Below are positions 17,852-26,456 of a DNA stretch of 64,000 nt, piece after piece (the stretch's first letter is position 1; every line of letters begins with the position of its first letter). A program made the position numbers and the translations under genes. The DNA is from Bacillota bacterium (GTDB lineage Bacteria > Bacillota > Clostridia > Lachnospirales > Lachnospiraceae): assembly GCA_023423045.1 (NCBI GenBank), contig JAFAGA010000083.1, forward strand, positions 1 to 64,000, given 5' to 3'. Under the pieces are notes generated by a model. That model saw only the letters and a list, made by a program, of their open reading frames with translations. It searched no databases and had not been told where the DNA came from.

Positions 17852-17900
17852 AAAAAAAACAACCCGCAAAACCCTAGAATTATGGGTTTTGCGGGTTGTT
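17852..17900 (-). terminator. Strong terminator between lgt and mraZ
   Basis: A perfect 17-bp stem (17858-17874 with 17884-17900) and a 9-nt loop, followed on the minus strand by eight U residues (17852-17859). It ends the murE-to-lgt transcription block before the dcw promoter. Confidence 0.95.
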
Positions 17901-18014
17901 TCGATTTATATCTACAACATCTTGTATTTATAAGAAAAATCGAACAAATTATGTCAATATATAGTCAAAATAGCGATTTTAGGAAAATAGTCCCAACTAA
18001 TCTAAAACTATCTC

Positions 18015-18968
18015 TTATCTTCTGCCCTTCACTCTTGCTCTTCTTCTTTTATAAATCAACAGAAACAGGGAAGTAATCACGATAAGAGCCGATAATATCT
18101 GGGAGACCGCATATGGCGTTCCCCACAAAAACAACTGATCCGTACGAAGTCCTTCCATCCAGACACGCCCCGCCCCATATCCGATCAGATAGAGCAGCAT
18201 AATCTCTCCGTCAAACTTCTTACGCTTCGTATAGTAAAGTAAAATCATCAGAAGTCCCAAATTCCAGACGGATTCATACAGGAATGTGGGATGAACCTGA
18301 ATATAGATCTCATCCCCTACTGTAACCAGCTTGTTCCGGATTTCCAGAATGCGCTCCAGTGCTCCTTCCCTGCCTAGATACATCTGCTCCAATTCGGACA
18401 AGGAAGTGGTATTCCTGTATATTCTTGACACATCCTTAATGTTTAATTGCATCGCAAAAAGCCCGTCATAATACTTTCCGAAGGCCTCCCGATTAAAGAA
18501 ATTCCCCCAGCGTCCGATAATCTGTCCGGTTACCAGCCCCACACATGCGGTGTCTACCAAAAGCCAGAAAGGATATTTTTTTACCCTTGCATAAATTACA
18601 GCCGCCAGCAAAGCAGCTATGATTCCTCCATAGATTGCCAATCCGCCGGTTCTGATATTAAAGACCGACCATGGATTATCTACAAATTCCTCAAGGGCAA
18701 AGACCACATAATACACCCTGGCTCCAATCACCGCAGAAATGATGGCAATCAAGGCAAAATCCAGATAAAATTCCGTGCTTTGACCCGTCTTTTTTGCTAT
18801 CTGCTCTGCAACCAACCAGCCGCAAAGCATACCAAACCCAATGACAATTCCATAGTAGGCCACATGGTATCCGAAGATATCTATTCCGGATCCGACATTC
18901 TTCAACTCAATTCCCAGGTTTGGGAAGTTAATATTCGTAGCTAATATTGTCTGCAATATAATCACCAC
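18015..18968 (-). CDS. lgt: Prolipoprotein diacylglyceryl transferase Lgt
   Basis: Membrane enzyme that moves diacylglycerol from phosphatidylglycerol to the lipobox Cys of prolipoproteins. At 317 residues it has about seven hydrophobic segments. The signature GRWGNFFNREAFG is present, with HPTFLYESVWN further on. The start codon is uncertain: GTG at 18968 gives MVIILQTIL, but TTG four codons later is also possible. The N-terminus reads NINFPNLGIELKNVG, near normal. It is the last gene before a strong terminator, 23 bp downstream of ychF. Confidence 0.95.
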   Translation of the reverse strand: MVIILQTILATNINFPNLGIELKNVGSGIDIFGYHVAYYGIVIGFGMLCGWLVAEQIAKKTGQSTEFYLDFALIAIISAVIGARVYYVVFALEEFVDNPWSVFNIRTGGLAIYGGIIAALLAAVIYARVKKYPFWLLVDTACVGLVTGQIIGRWGNFFNREAFGKYYDGLFAMQLNIKDVSRIYRNTTSLSELEQMYLGREGALERILEIRNKLVTVGDEIYIQVHPTFLYESVWNLGLLMILLYYTKRKKFDGEIMLLYLIGYGAGRVWMEGLRTDQLFLWGTPYAVSQILSALIVITSLFLLIYKRRRARVKGRR

Positions 18969-18991
18969 TTTCCAACTTCAACTGCTTCTGC

Positions 18992-20089
18992 CTATACATT
19001 AAAACGGAATAATATCACATCGCCGTCCTGAACCACATACTCCTTGCCCTCTGAGCGGACCAGACCTTTTTCCTTGGCAGCATTATAGTTTCCGCAGTCT
19101 ACCAGGTTATGGTAATTCACAATTTCGGCACGGATAAAGCCCCGCTCAAAATCACTGTGAATCTTGCCTGCTGCCTGAGGTGCCTTGGTACCGATTGGGA
19201 TAGTCCATGCTCTGGTTTCCTTGGGTCCTGCCGTTAAAAAGCTCATCAAACCAAGGATGTGATAACTGGCCCTGATCAGCTTTTCCAGGCCGGATTCCTT
19301 TAGGCCAAGCTCCTCCAGGAACATACGCTTTTCCTCTTCGTCAAGCTCGGCGATTTCCTGTTCAATCTGGGCGCAGATCACAAATACTTCCGAATTCTCC
19401 TGCGCAGCTATATTCCGAACAATATCCACATACTGATTGCCTGCTCCATCCTCCGCCAAATCATCTTCCTTCACATTGGCGGCATAGATCACCGGCTTCG
19501 CTGTCAGAAGATTATAATCAGCCAGCCACAGTGCCTCCTCGTCATCCAGGGTCTCGAAAGCCTTTGCCATCCTCCCCTCCTCCAGAAGAGCCTTCAATCT
19601 CTCCTGCATCTGGAGCTCCTTGGCAAGGGACTTATCATTCTTGGCACCTTTGATAGTTTTTGACATCCTTCGCTCCAGTATCTCAAGATCGGAGAAGATC
19701 AGCTCCAAATTAATCGTTTCAATATCTCTCAAAGGATCAATGGAACCATCCACATGAATTACATTGGGATCTTCAAAGCATCGTACCACATGTACAATGG
19801 CATCAACTTCCCGGATATTGGAAAGAAACTGGTTACCGAGACCCTCTCCCTTGGAAGCACCCTTTACCAGACCTGCAATATCAACAAATTCTATGGTGGC
19901 AGCTATAATTTTCTCAGTATGATATAAATCTCCGAGAACCTTCAATCTCTCATCCGGAACCGGAACAATGCCAACGTTCGGGTCTATGGTACAGAAAGGA
20001 TAATTCGCGGATTCCGCTCCTGCCTTCGTTAAAGAATTAAAAAGTGTGCTCTTACCTACATTGGGTAAGCCTACGATACCTAATTTCAT
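18992..20089 (-). CDS. ychF: Redox-regulated ATPase YchF
   Basis: Obg-family P-loop protein that binds ATP rather than GTP and associates with ribosomes. The 365 residues are normal. Motifs: G1 GLPNVGKSTLFN, NYPFCTIDPNVGIVPVPD, G3 DIAGLVKGASKGEGLG, and a coiled-coil insertion of two helices in the middle (LEILERRMSKTIKGAK). The C-terminal TGS domain ends VQDGDVILFRFNV. Its cellular role is not settled; it has been linked to oxidative-stress and translation control in other bacteria. GGAAG lies six bases before ATG 20089. Confidence 0.96.
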   Translation of the reverse strand: MKLGIVGLPNVGKSTLFNSLTKAGAESANYPFCTIDPNVGIVPVPDERLKVLGDLYHTEKIIAATIEFVDIAGLVKGASKGEGLGNQFLSNIREVDAIVHVVRCFEDPNVIHVDGSIDPLRDIETINLELIFSDLEILERRMSKTIKGAKNDKSLAKELQMQERLKALLEEGRMAKAFETLDDEEALWLADYNLLTAKPVIYAANVKEDDLAEDGAGNQYVDIVRNIAAQENSEVFVICAQIEQEIAELDEEEKRMFLEELGLKESGLEKLIRASYHILGLMSFLTAGPKETRAWTIPIGTKAPQAAGKIHSDFERGFIRAEIVNYHNLVDCGNYNAAKEKGLVRSEGKEYVVQDGDVILFRFNV

Positions 20090-20136
20090 TTGTGTCTTCC
20101 TTCCTCTTTTCTATTTCTTCCTTACTTCATTCACAT

Positions 20137-20823
20137 TTAATCCCGGGACTCAATTACCAGCAGGACACCGTTATAAAACTCTATGCTTGCTGTCTCCTCT
20201 ATAACCTCATTGCTAATACCGAGACTGCTTCCCGCCTCCAGAACAATGCTGTCCAGGGGATATTTAAAGCCCTTCAAGGTCAGGCCCTCCACCTTCTCAC
20301 CAAAGGGCAGCAAGGATACATAGTCTCCGTACTGCCGTCCGCGCTCAATGATGAAACTGCTGTCTTTCAGATATATCTTATTGTTCTCATCCAGAATACA
20401 AGCTTCCAGCTTCAATCGAAGCGGCAGCAAAAGCAGATGAAGATTCGCCAGGGTATGATCCAGCCTGCTTCCGGTGGCTCCCGTCAGCTCAATGGAGTCT
20501 GCATTATGTGTCAGCGCCAGCTCGATTGCTATCTGGGTATCCGTTTTGTCCTTTTCCCGGGGGAAGGTCTCCATAGGCGTTGAACTCTCACGATACTTCC
20601 TCAGTACGGCTTCCGAAACCGAGTCAAAATCACCAACGATAAAATCCGGTGTGATTTTTAGCCGGTCCGCAGCCTCCAAACCATGGTCCACCGCAATAAT
20701 CATGGAATAGGTCTGCTGTCTCAGTCTTTCCGCCAGGAAAACATCATTGGTTCTTCCTCCGGTAATAATTAACACCTTATTATTAACGTGTAACTTATTG
20801 TTCCTATCTTTCCTGTCCTTCAT
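20137..20823 (-). CDS. thiN: Thiamine pyrophosphokinase
   Basis: Transfers pyrophosphate from ATP to thiamine to give thiamine diphosphate. From ATG 20823 it has 228 residues; a GTG two codons earlier overlaps the rpe stop. Motifs AVDHGLEAADRLKITPDFIV, GDFDSVS and FPREKDKTDTQIAIELAL are characteristic, followed by the dimer-forming beta domain (GRQYGDYVSLLPFGEKV). AGGT lies seven bases upstream inside the rpe end, so the two genes are translationally close. The rsgA-rpe-thiN order is widespread in Firmicutes. Confidence 0.95.
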   Translation of the reverse strand: MKDRKDRNNKLHVNNKVLIITGGRTNDVFLAERLRQQTYSMIIAVDHGLEAADRLKITPDFIVGDFDSVSEAVLRKYRESSTPMETFPREKDKTDTQIAIELALTHNADSIELTGATGSRLDHTLANLHLLLLPLRLKLEACILDENNKIYLKDSSFIIERGRQYGDYVSLLPFGEKVEGLTLKGFKYPLDSIVLEAGSSLGISNEVIEETASIEFYNGVLLVIESRD

Positions 20824-20828
20824 TTGCA

Positions 20829-21491
20829 CTACCTGTTTTGAACGTCATCAAATATTTTCTGAAAGCCTGCTACATTAGCCTTGATATCCCCCCGGAATAT
20901 GGAGGTCCCGGATACAATAACATTAGCACCAGCTTCCAGGACTGTAGTGACATTCTCCAGAGTGATACCACCATCCACTTCGATATCAAGCGTTATACCC
21001 TTGTCCTCTGCCATCTTTTTAAGCTCTGTAATCTTTCTGACGACACCGGGGATCATTGTCTGTCCCCCGAAGCCAGGATTCACAGTCATAATAAGTACCA
21101 TATCCAAATCCTGCAAAATATATTCCAGCCCCTGCAGCGTCGAAGCAGGATTTAGTGATATGCCCGCTTTCATGCCCAACTCCCTGATCCGGGCTATTGT
21201 CCGGTGCAAATGAGTACAGGCTTCCGCATGAACTGTTATGATATCCGCTCCGGCCTCCTTGAAAGCCTCCAGATAACGAATCGGCTCTTCAATCATCAAG
21301 TGAACGTCAAAAACAAGCTTTGTATTCCTTCGTATCGAAGCAATCACCGGCATTCCGAAGCTGATGCTGGGAACAAATTTTCCGTCCATGACATCAATAT
21401 GGAGGTATTTTACACCTGCCTGTTCCAAAAGTTCTATCTGCTCCCCCAGCTTATTAAAATCAGCTGCTAAAATTGACGGCGCAAGTATCAT
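20829..21491 (-). CDS. rpe: Ribulose-phosphate 3-epimerase
   Basis: TIM-barrel enzyme of the pentose phosphate pathway that interconverts ribulose-5-P and xylulose-5-P. I start it at ATG 21491 (MILAPSILAADFNKLGEQIE), with GGAGG eight bases upstream; the frame is open 19 codons further without family resemblance. Motifs: HIDVMDGKFVPSISFG (metal-binding His/Asp), VHLMIEEP, MTVNPGFGGQ and EVDGGI. The 220 residues are normal. Confidence 0.96.
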   Translation of the reverse strand: MILAPSILAADFNKLGEQIELLEQAGVKYLHIDVMDGKFVPSISFGMPVIASIRRNTKLVFDVHLMIEEPIRYLEAFKEAGADIITVHAEACTHLHRTIARIRELGMKAGISLNPASTLQGLEYILQDLDMVLIMTVNPGFGGQTMIPGVVRKITELKKMAEDKGITLDIEVDGGITLENVTTVLEAGANVIVSGTSIFRGDIKANVAGFQKIFDDVQNR

Positions 21492-21579
21492 TCCTTCTAC
21501 CTCCATTTCCATATAAAAAGAACCATGCCGCCAACGATAAGCACTCAAACAGCATGTGAAACAGTTTAAGGCTCACAAT

Positions 21580-22461
21580 CTAATAGCGCTTTTGGTTCTT
21601 TAATTCCTCATAAAGAGTCACATAATTCTCATACCGAAGCCTGCTGATCTTTTTATCCTTCAGCGCTTCTTTCACTTCACAGCCAGGCTCATTCAGATGA
21701 TTACAGCCGATAAAACGGCATTCCTCCTCATAATCCTGAAACTCTACAAAATAATCCTTTAGTTCTTCCTTATCAATCTCATCAATATAAAGGGAGCTAA
21801 AGCCTGGGGTATCCATGATATAAGTATCTTCTTCCACATAGATCAGTTCGGAGTGCCTCGTAGTATGCTTCCCCCTTTTTATCTTCTCACTGACCACCCC
21901 GATTTCCATCTTCGCCTGGGGTTGAACAAGATTAATAAAGGTAGACTTTCCTACTCCGGAAGGGCCTGCAAGCACAGTAGTCTTCCCCTTGATCCGTTCA
22001 TACAGAACCGATATTCCTTCCTTACGGCGCATGCTGGTGAATACCACCTCATAGCCGCAGCGCCTGTAGGTATCCTTGAGCAACGCGATTTCACCCTCGT
22101 CCGCTATGTCCAGCTTGTTAAAGCAGACAACCGTATTCACCTTCTGCTTCTGCATCATGATCAAAAACCGGTCCAACAGATTCAGATTAGGGTCAGGCTC
22201 CGCTGCCGCAAAAATCACCATTGCCTGGTCTATATTTGCAACAGCGGGCCGGATCAATTCATTCCGTCTGGGAAGAACCCGAACTATAGTGCCTTTGCCC
22301 GACGGCTGGTCACTGGTATCGATTTCTACGTCGTCCCCTACAAGCGGTTTGATATTCTGATTGCGAAATATTCCTTTTGCTTTACATTCATACACCAGAT
22401 TGCTCTCCGGTGTATGAACATAGTAAAATCCTGCAATACCTTTGACAATCTTTCCCTTCAA
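21580..22461 (-). CDS. rsgA: Ribosome small-subunit GTPase RsgA
   Basis: Circularly permuted GTPase that helps 30S maturation. The start is TTG 22461 (MKGKIVKGIAGFYYVHTPES): GGAGG lies six bases upstream and overlaps the prkC end. Order of parts: OB-fold domain (residues 1-70), GTPase with G4 FNKLD before G1 AGPSGVGKST and G3 DTPGFSSL, then a zinc domain ECRFIGCNHLNEPGCEVKEA with the Cys/His ligands. The 293 residues are normal. It begins one base after the prkC stop. Confidence 0.96.
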   Translation of the reverse strand: MKGKIVKGIAGFYYVHTPESNLVYECKAKGIFRNQNIKPLVGDDVEIDTSDQPSGKGTIVRVLPRRNELIRPAVANIDQAMVIFAAAEPDPNLNLLDRFLIMMQKQKVNTVVCFNKLDIADEGEIALLKDTYRRCGYEVVFTSMRRKEGISVLYERIKGKTTVLAGPSGVGKSTFINLVQPQAKMEIGVVSEKIKRGKHTTRHSELIYVEEDTYIMDTPGFSSLYIDEIDKEELKDYFVEFQDYEEECRFIGCNHLNEPGCEVKEALKDKKISRLRYENYVTLYEELKNQKRY

Positions 22462-22462
22462 G

Positions 22463-24583
22463 CTAATCCTCCATAGCTCCAAATTCTACCTTCCACGTAG
22501 TCTGCGTATCACCCGGTATTGTGAACAGTTCGCCGTCAACATACATTCGTACCGTGCCGACCGTGGAGCTGTCGCTCACGATATCTGAAACTGTTAGCGG
22601 GAATTCCAGCAAGGATAGATAGCCTTCGAAAATATTAGAGACATTGCCATCCTGCTCCATCTCAAGCACAATTTCTGCTTCCGTATTTTCGCTGTATTCA
22701 AAAGGATTCACATTAATCGTAACCAGGCCGCTATACATCGAACCGCCTGTATTGCCGCCCGTAGGCGTACTGGCCGGGCCGGAGCTGACAATGATATCAA
22801 CCACCGTTCCTTTATCTACCTTCTGACCCTTGGTATTGCTCTGATAGGTTACCACACCTTTTTCATAGGTTTCAGAGTTTTCATAGGATACATTGCCCTT
22901 AACCAATCCTGCTTCTGTCAAGGCTGTGGCTGCCTCGGCTTCGGTTTTGCCGATGAGATTCGGAACAGTAACCTGTACAATCTCGGGTCCGGTGCTTATG
23001 ATTACTGTGACCGTATCTCCTCTGACCACCGGGCTCTGACGTTCCGGTACAGTAGAGATTACATGGCCTGCCTCTATCTCATCACTGGCCACATATTCAT
23101 GAAGAAGCTTCAGACCAAGCTCATTCAGCTTCTTATCCGCAATCGCCTCCGTATGTCCGTATATATTGGGAACCTCAAAGGTTTCCGGTCCGATACTGAT
23201 GGTAAGCAGTACGACTGAGTTCACATCCACATCATTGCCTGCCTGGGGATATTGGAGCATGACCTTGCCCTCTTCTATTGTATCAGAGAAGTCTTCCTGA
23301 TATCTGACCTCCGCCTTCTCCGACTTGGCTTTAATGGATTTCTCAGCATCCTCCTTGGTCAGTCCGAGCACGGAAGGAACGGTGAATAGAGCTGTTTCAT
23401 CAGCTCCCTCGGTAGGAGCCTCAGTCACCGTAACCGAAGGTGTTATGGTCGCATCCGTCTCCGGTGGATTGGGGTCCCCGCTCTTGGTTCTGGAGATGAA
23501 CCATACTGCCAGCACAATAATTGCTATAGCCAGGATAACAACAGCAACAATGCTTCCCACCAAAAAGAATTTCTCTACCTTGGTATCTACGGAATCCAGC
23601 TCTTCGTCATCATCCTCGGTCAGCTTCCTGGTCTGGAGATTTCTGGTTTCCCTTAAATCTTCATCCAGGTACGCACCATTTTTAATCTTATTTAAATCAT
23701 CTGATATATTAATCGTCGGCGAATCACTGGATACGAATGCGGGTATCTGTACAAAATCACCGTCGGGGTTTGCAATCGCTTTCTTTAAGTCTGCAATCAG
23801 CTCGGATGCGGAATGATATCTTCTTTCCGGACGCTTTTGCATACATTTTTGAACAATCTTATCAATGCTTACGGGAATCTCCGGATCCAGCTCCCGAAGC
23901 GGCATCGCTTCTCCCTGAATGTGAAGCAGGGCAACAGACACTGTATTATCCCCTGCAAAGGGCACCTTGCCGGAAAGCATCTCATACAGAGTAACTCCCA
24001 GGGAGTAGATATCGCTCTTCTCATCGCTATATCCTCCCCTTGCCTGTTCCGGTGAAAGATAATGTACGGAACCCATGGCATTGGAGGTGATTGTATTGGA
24101 ATTCGTTGCTTTCGCAATTCCGAAATCCGTCACCTTCACCTTGCCGTCACGAGAAATGATTATGTTCTGCGGCTTGATATCCCTGTGTATGATACGGTTG
24201 TCATGTGCCGCTTCCATTCCCTGGGCGATCTGAATCCCGATACCGACCGCTTCCTTCACCTCGAGCTTACCCTTTCGTTCGATGAAACGCTTCAGAGTAA
24301 TCCCTTCCACCAACTCCATAACAATATAATGCAAACCGCTGTCATCTCCGACATCATATACATTTACGATATTGGGATGGGACAGGCCTGCAGCAGATTG
24401 GGCTTCCGCCCTGAATTTATTTACAAAGCTTTTATCACTTGAATATTCCGGCTTCAAAATCTTAATTGCCACAAATCGATTCAATCTCTGATCCCTGGCC
24501 TTATATACGTCAGCCATTCCGCCGGAGCCTACCTTATCAATGACCTCATAACGGTCACTGATAATCATACCGGGTTTTAACAT
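22463..24583 (-). CDS. prkC: PASTA-domain Ser/Thr protein kinase
   Basis: Membrane Hanks-type kinase of 706 residues that senses muropeptides or lipid II and phosphorylates cell-wall, translation and germination targets. Kinase domain (about 10-270): GSGGMADVYKARDQRL, AIKILK, catalytic HRDIKPQNI, DFGIAKATN, APE-like SPEQARGG. A transmembrane helix lies at about 344-367 (VAVVILAIAIIVLAVWF). Three extracellular PASTA repeats follow (VPSVLGLTKEDAEKS, VPNIYGHTEAIADKK, VPNLIGKTEAEAATA), then a C-terminal beta-rich domain with no name I recognise. It pairs with stp upstream and rsgA downstream, the standard cluster. AGGTGA lies six bases before ATG 24583. Confidence 0.96.
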   Translation of the reverse strand: MLKPGMIISDRYEVIDKVGSGGMADVYKARDQRLNRFVAIKILKPEYSSDKSFVNKFRAEAQSAAGLSHPNIVNVYDVGDDSGLHYIVMELVEGITLKRFIERKGKLEVKEAVGIGIQIAQGMEAAHDNRIIHRDIKPQNIIISRDGKVKVTDFGIAKATNSNTITSNAMGSVHYLSPEQARGGYSDEKSDIYSLGVTLYEMLSGKVPFAGDNTVSVALLHIQGEAMPLRELDPEIPVSIDKIVQKCMQKRPERRYHSASELIADLKKAIANPDGDFVQIPAFVSSDSPTINISDDLNKIKNGAYLDEDLRETRNLQTRKLTEDDDEELDSVDTKVEKFFLVGSIVAVVILAIAIIVLAVWFISRTKSGDPNPPETDATITPSVTVTEAPTEGADETALFTVPSVLGLTKEDAEKSIKAKSEKAEVRYQEDFSDTIEEGKVMLQYPQAGNDVDVNSVVLLTISIGPETFEVPNIYGHTEAIADKKLNELGLKLLHEYVASDEIEAGHVISTVPERQSPVVRGDTVTVIISTGPEIVQVTVPNLIGKTEAEAATALTEAGLVKGNVSYENSETYEKGVVTYQSNTKGQKVDKGTVVDIIVSSGPASTPTGGNTGGSMYSGLVTINVNPFEYSENTEAEIVLEMEQDGNVSNIFEGYLSLLEFPLTVSDIVSDSSTVGTVRMYVDGELFTIPGDTQTTWKVEFGAMED

Positions 24584-24600
24584 GTTAGCTCACCTCATTT

Positions 24601-25320
24601 TCATACTTTAATAATGATAATTGAAATATTATCCTTACCACCATTCTGATTGGCCTGTTTCACCAAAGTCTCGGCGGCAGCCGCCGGATCATTATTCTCC
24701 TTAATAATCCGTTCAATTGTCTCGTCTTCCAACATATTCGTCAGACCGTCCGAGCATATAAGTACAGTATCTCCTTCTTCCAGGCTCACTTCAAAAAAAT
24801 CAGGTGTCACAGTTGTATTGGCGCCGATTGCTCTGGTGATGATATTCTTATTGGGACTAACTCTCGCCTCACTGCGATCAAGCTCTCCTGTCTTCACCAT
24901 GACCTCCACCAAACTGTGGTCCTCCGTAACCTGCTTTATTCCATCTCCTATCACATACAATCTGCTGTCGCCGACATTGGCAACATACATCTCATGGTCA
25001 AATATGGTTGCCGCCACAAGTGTCGTTCCCATACCCTCCAACTCGCTTTGCTCCTGGCCTTTGCTGCACAGAGCTTCATTTGCTCCCTTAATTGCGTCTT
25101 CAATTAAGGCTATCGGTGATTCTATCTCGCTTTCCTCAATCTTCTGCTTAAAAAACTCAACACAGTACCTTGAAGCATAATCACCCGCATTATGTCCTCC
25201 CATGCCGTCTGCCACCACAAATAGATTCGGCAGTCTGCCGATGGCCGTCTCACTGCAAAAGACATAATCCTGGTTTATCCTCCGTCGCTCTCCAATATCA
25301 GTAATCGAAAATGCTTTCAA
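24601..25320 (-). CDS. stp: PP2C-family protein phosphatase Stp (PrpC)
   Basis: Metal-dependent Ser/Thr phosphatase that reverses PrkC phosphorylation. The 239 residues are normal. Motifs: DIGERRRINQDYVF, FVVADGMGGHNAGDYAS with the metal Asp, VGDSRLYVIGDG, ITRAIG, CSDGLTNMLEDE and GGKDNISIIIIKV. Translation starts at TTG 25320, with AGGAGGTG five bases upstream. It lies 17 bp before prkC. Confidence 0.96.
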   Translation of the reverse strand: MKAFSITDIGERRRINQDYVFCSETAIGRLPNLFVVADGMGGHNAGDYASRYCVEFFKQKIEESEIESPIALIEDAIKGANEALCSKGQEQSELEGMGTTLVAATIFDHEMYVANVGDSRLYVIGDGIKQVTEDHSLVEVMVKTGELDRSEARVSPNKNIITRAIGANTTVTPDFFEVSLEEGDTVLICSDGLTNMLEDETIERIIKENNDPAAAAETLVKQANQNGGKDNISIIIIKV

Positions 25321-25383
25321 GCCTGCACCTCCTAGTTATGGCAACCATTCAATTGCTATTTCTATCAACATAAGTCAAGCTGT

Positions 25384-26454
25384 TTATTGCTTGTTGCTGT
25401 TTAGATAGCTCTTCCTTAATTGCCCACAGGCAGCATTAATATCTGCGCCCATTTCTCTTCTAATAGTAACATTTATTCTGTTTTTTTCAAGTATATTTTT
25501 GAAATTTTGTATTTTTTTGTTTTCCGATTTGCGATAATTCCGCTCTTTTATGGGGTTTACAGGGATCAGATTCACATGGCAATTCAGGCCTCGGACAAGC
25601 CGGCTAAGCTCCTTTGCATGCTCTTCTTCATCATTAACTCCATCCACCAGGCTATATTCAAAGGTCAATCTTCTGCCTGTCTCCTCGTAATAATACCGAA
25701 AGGCATTCATAACCTCGGACAGCTCATATTGGAGAGCAACCGGCATCAGTTTCTTTCGAATCTCGTTATTCGGCGCATGCAAGGATAAGGCCAGGGTAAT
25801 GGCCAGATTTTCCTTTGCCAATTCCCGTATCTTATCCGGAATGCCGCAGGTGGATACAGTGATATTCCTGGCGCTGATATTCAGACCTCGCTCCTCTGTA
25901 AGTATTCGCAGAAAGCGGATCAAATTATCATAATTATCCAGCGGTTCTCCGGTTCCCATGACCACCACATTGGATACCCTCTCTCCGGTCAGAGCCTGAA
26001 TCCGGTAAATCTGATCCAGCATTTCAGAGGGAAGAAGATCCCGTTCTTTGCCGCCGATGGTGGAGGCACAGAATTTACAGCCCATTCTGCAGCCGACCTG
26101 GGAAGAGATGCATACACTGTTCCCGTGGTGATATCGCATAAGCACACTTTCGATCACCCTGTCATCCGGCAGCTGAAACAGATACTTGATTGTTCCATCC
26201 GTCTCGGAATGGAGTGCATCCACCTCTTTGAGCACTGTTACGGGATAGGCCTCTTGAAGCTTTAAGCGAAGGTCTTTCGGGAGGTTCGTCATCTCCCCGT
26301 AGTCAGCCGCCAGCTTCACATGCAGCCATTCATAAATCTGTTTTGCCCGAAAAGCCGGCTGTCCCATGGACTTTAAAGCTTGCTCCAATTCCGGTAAATA
26401 TAATGATTTTATATCATAATGTTCCATATTTCTTTCTATTTCATCCGCCTTCAT
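25384..26454 (-). CDS. rlmN: Dual-specificity RNA methyltransferase RlmN
   Basis: Radical-SAM enzyme that methylates C2 of A2503 in 23S rRNA and A37 in some tRNAs. At 356 residues, the 4Fe-4S motif is CRMGCKFC and the catalytic C-terminal Cys lies in NAACGQLRKSY. Also visible are VVMGTGEPLDNYDNLIRFL and ITVSTCGI. The ATG at 26454 has a GAAGG-like context downstream of the rsmB stop; an ATG nine codons later (26427) is a possible alternative start. Confidence 0.96.
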   Translation of the reverse strand: MKADEIERNMEHYDIKSLYLPELEQALKSMGQPAFRAKQIYEWLHVKLAADYGEMTNLPKDLRLKLQEAYPVTVLKEVDALHSETDGTIKYLFQLPDDRVIESVLMRYHHGNSVCISSQVGCRMGCKFCASTIGGKERDLLPSEMLDQIYRIQALTGERVSNVVVMGTGEPLDNYDNLIRFLRILTEERGLNISARNITVSTCGIPDKIRELAKENLAITLALSLHAPNNEIRKKLMPVALQYELSEVMNAFRYYYEETGRRLTFEYSLVDGVNDEEEHAKELSRLVRGLNCHVNLIPVNPIKERNYRKSENKKIQNFKNILEKNRINVTIRREMGADINAACGQLRKSYLNSNKQ

Positions 26455-26456
26455 TT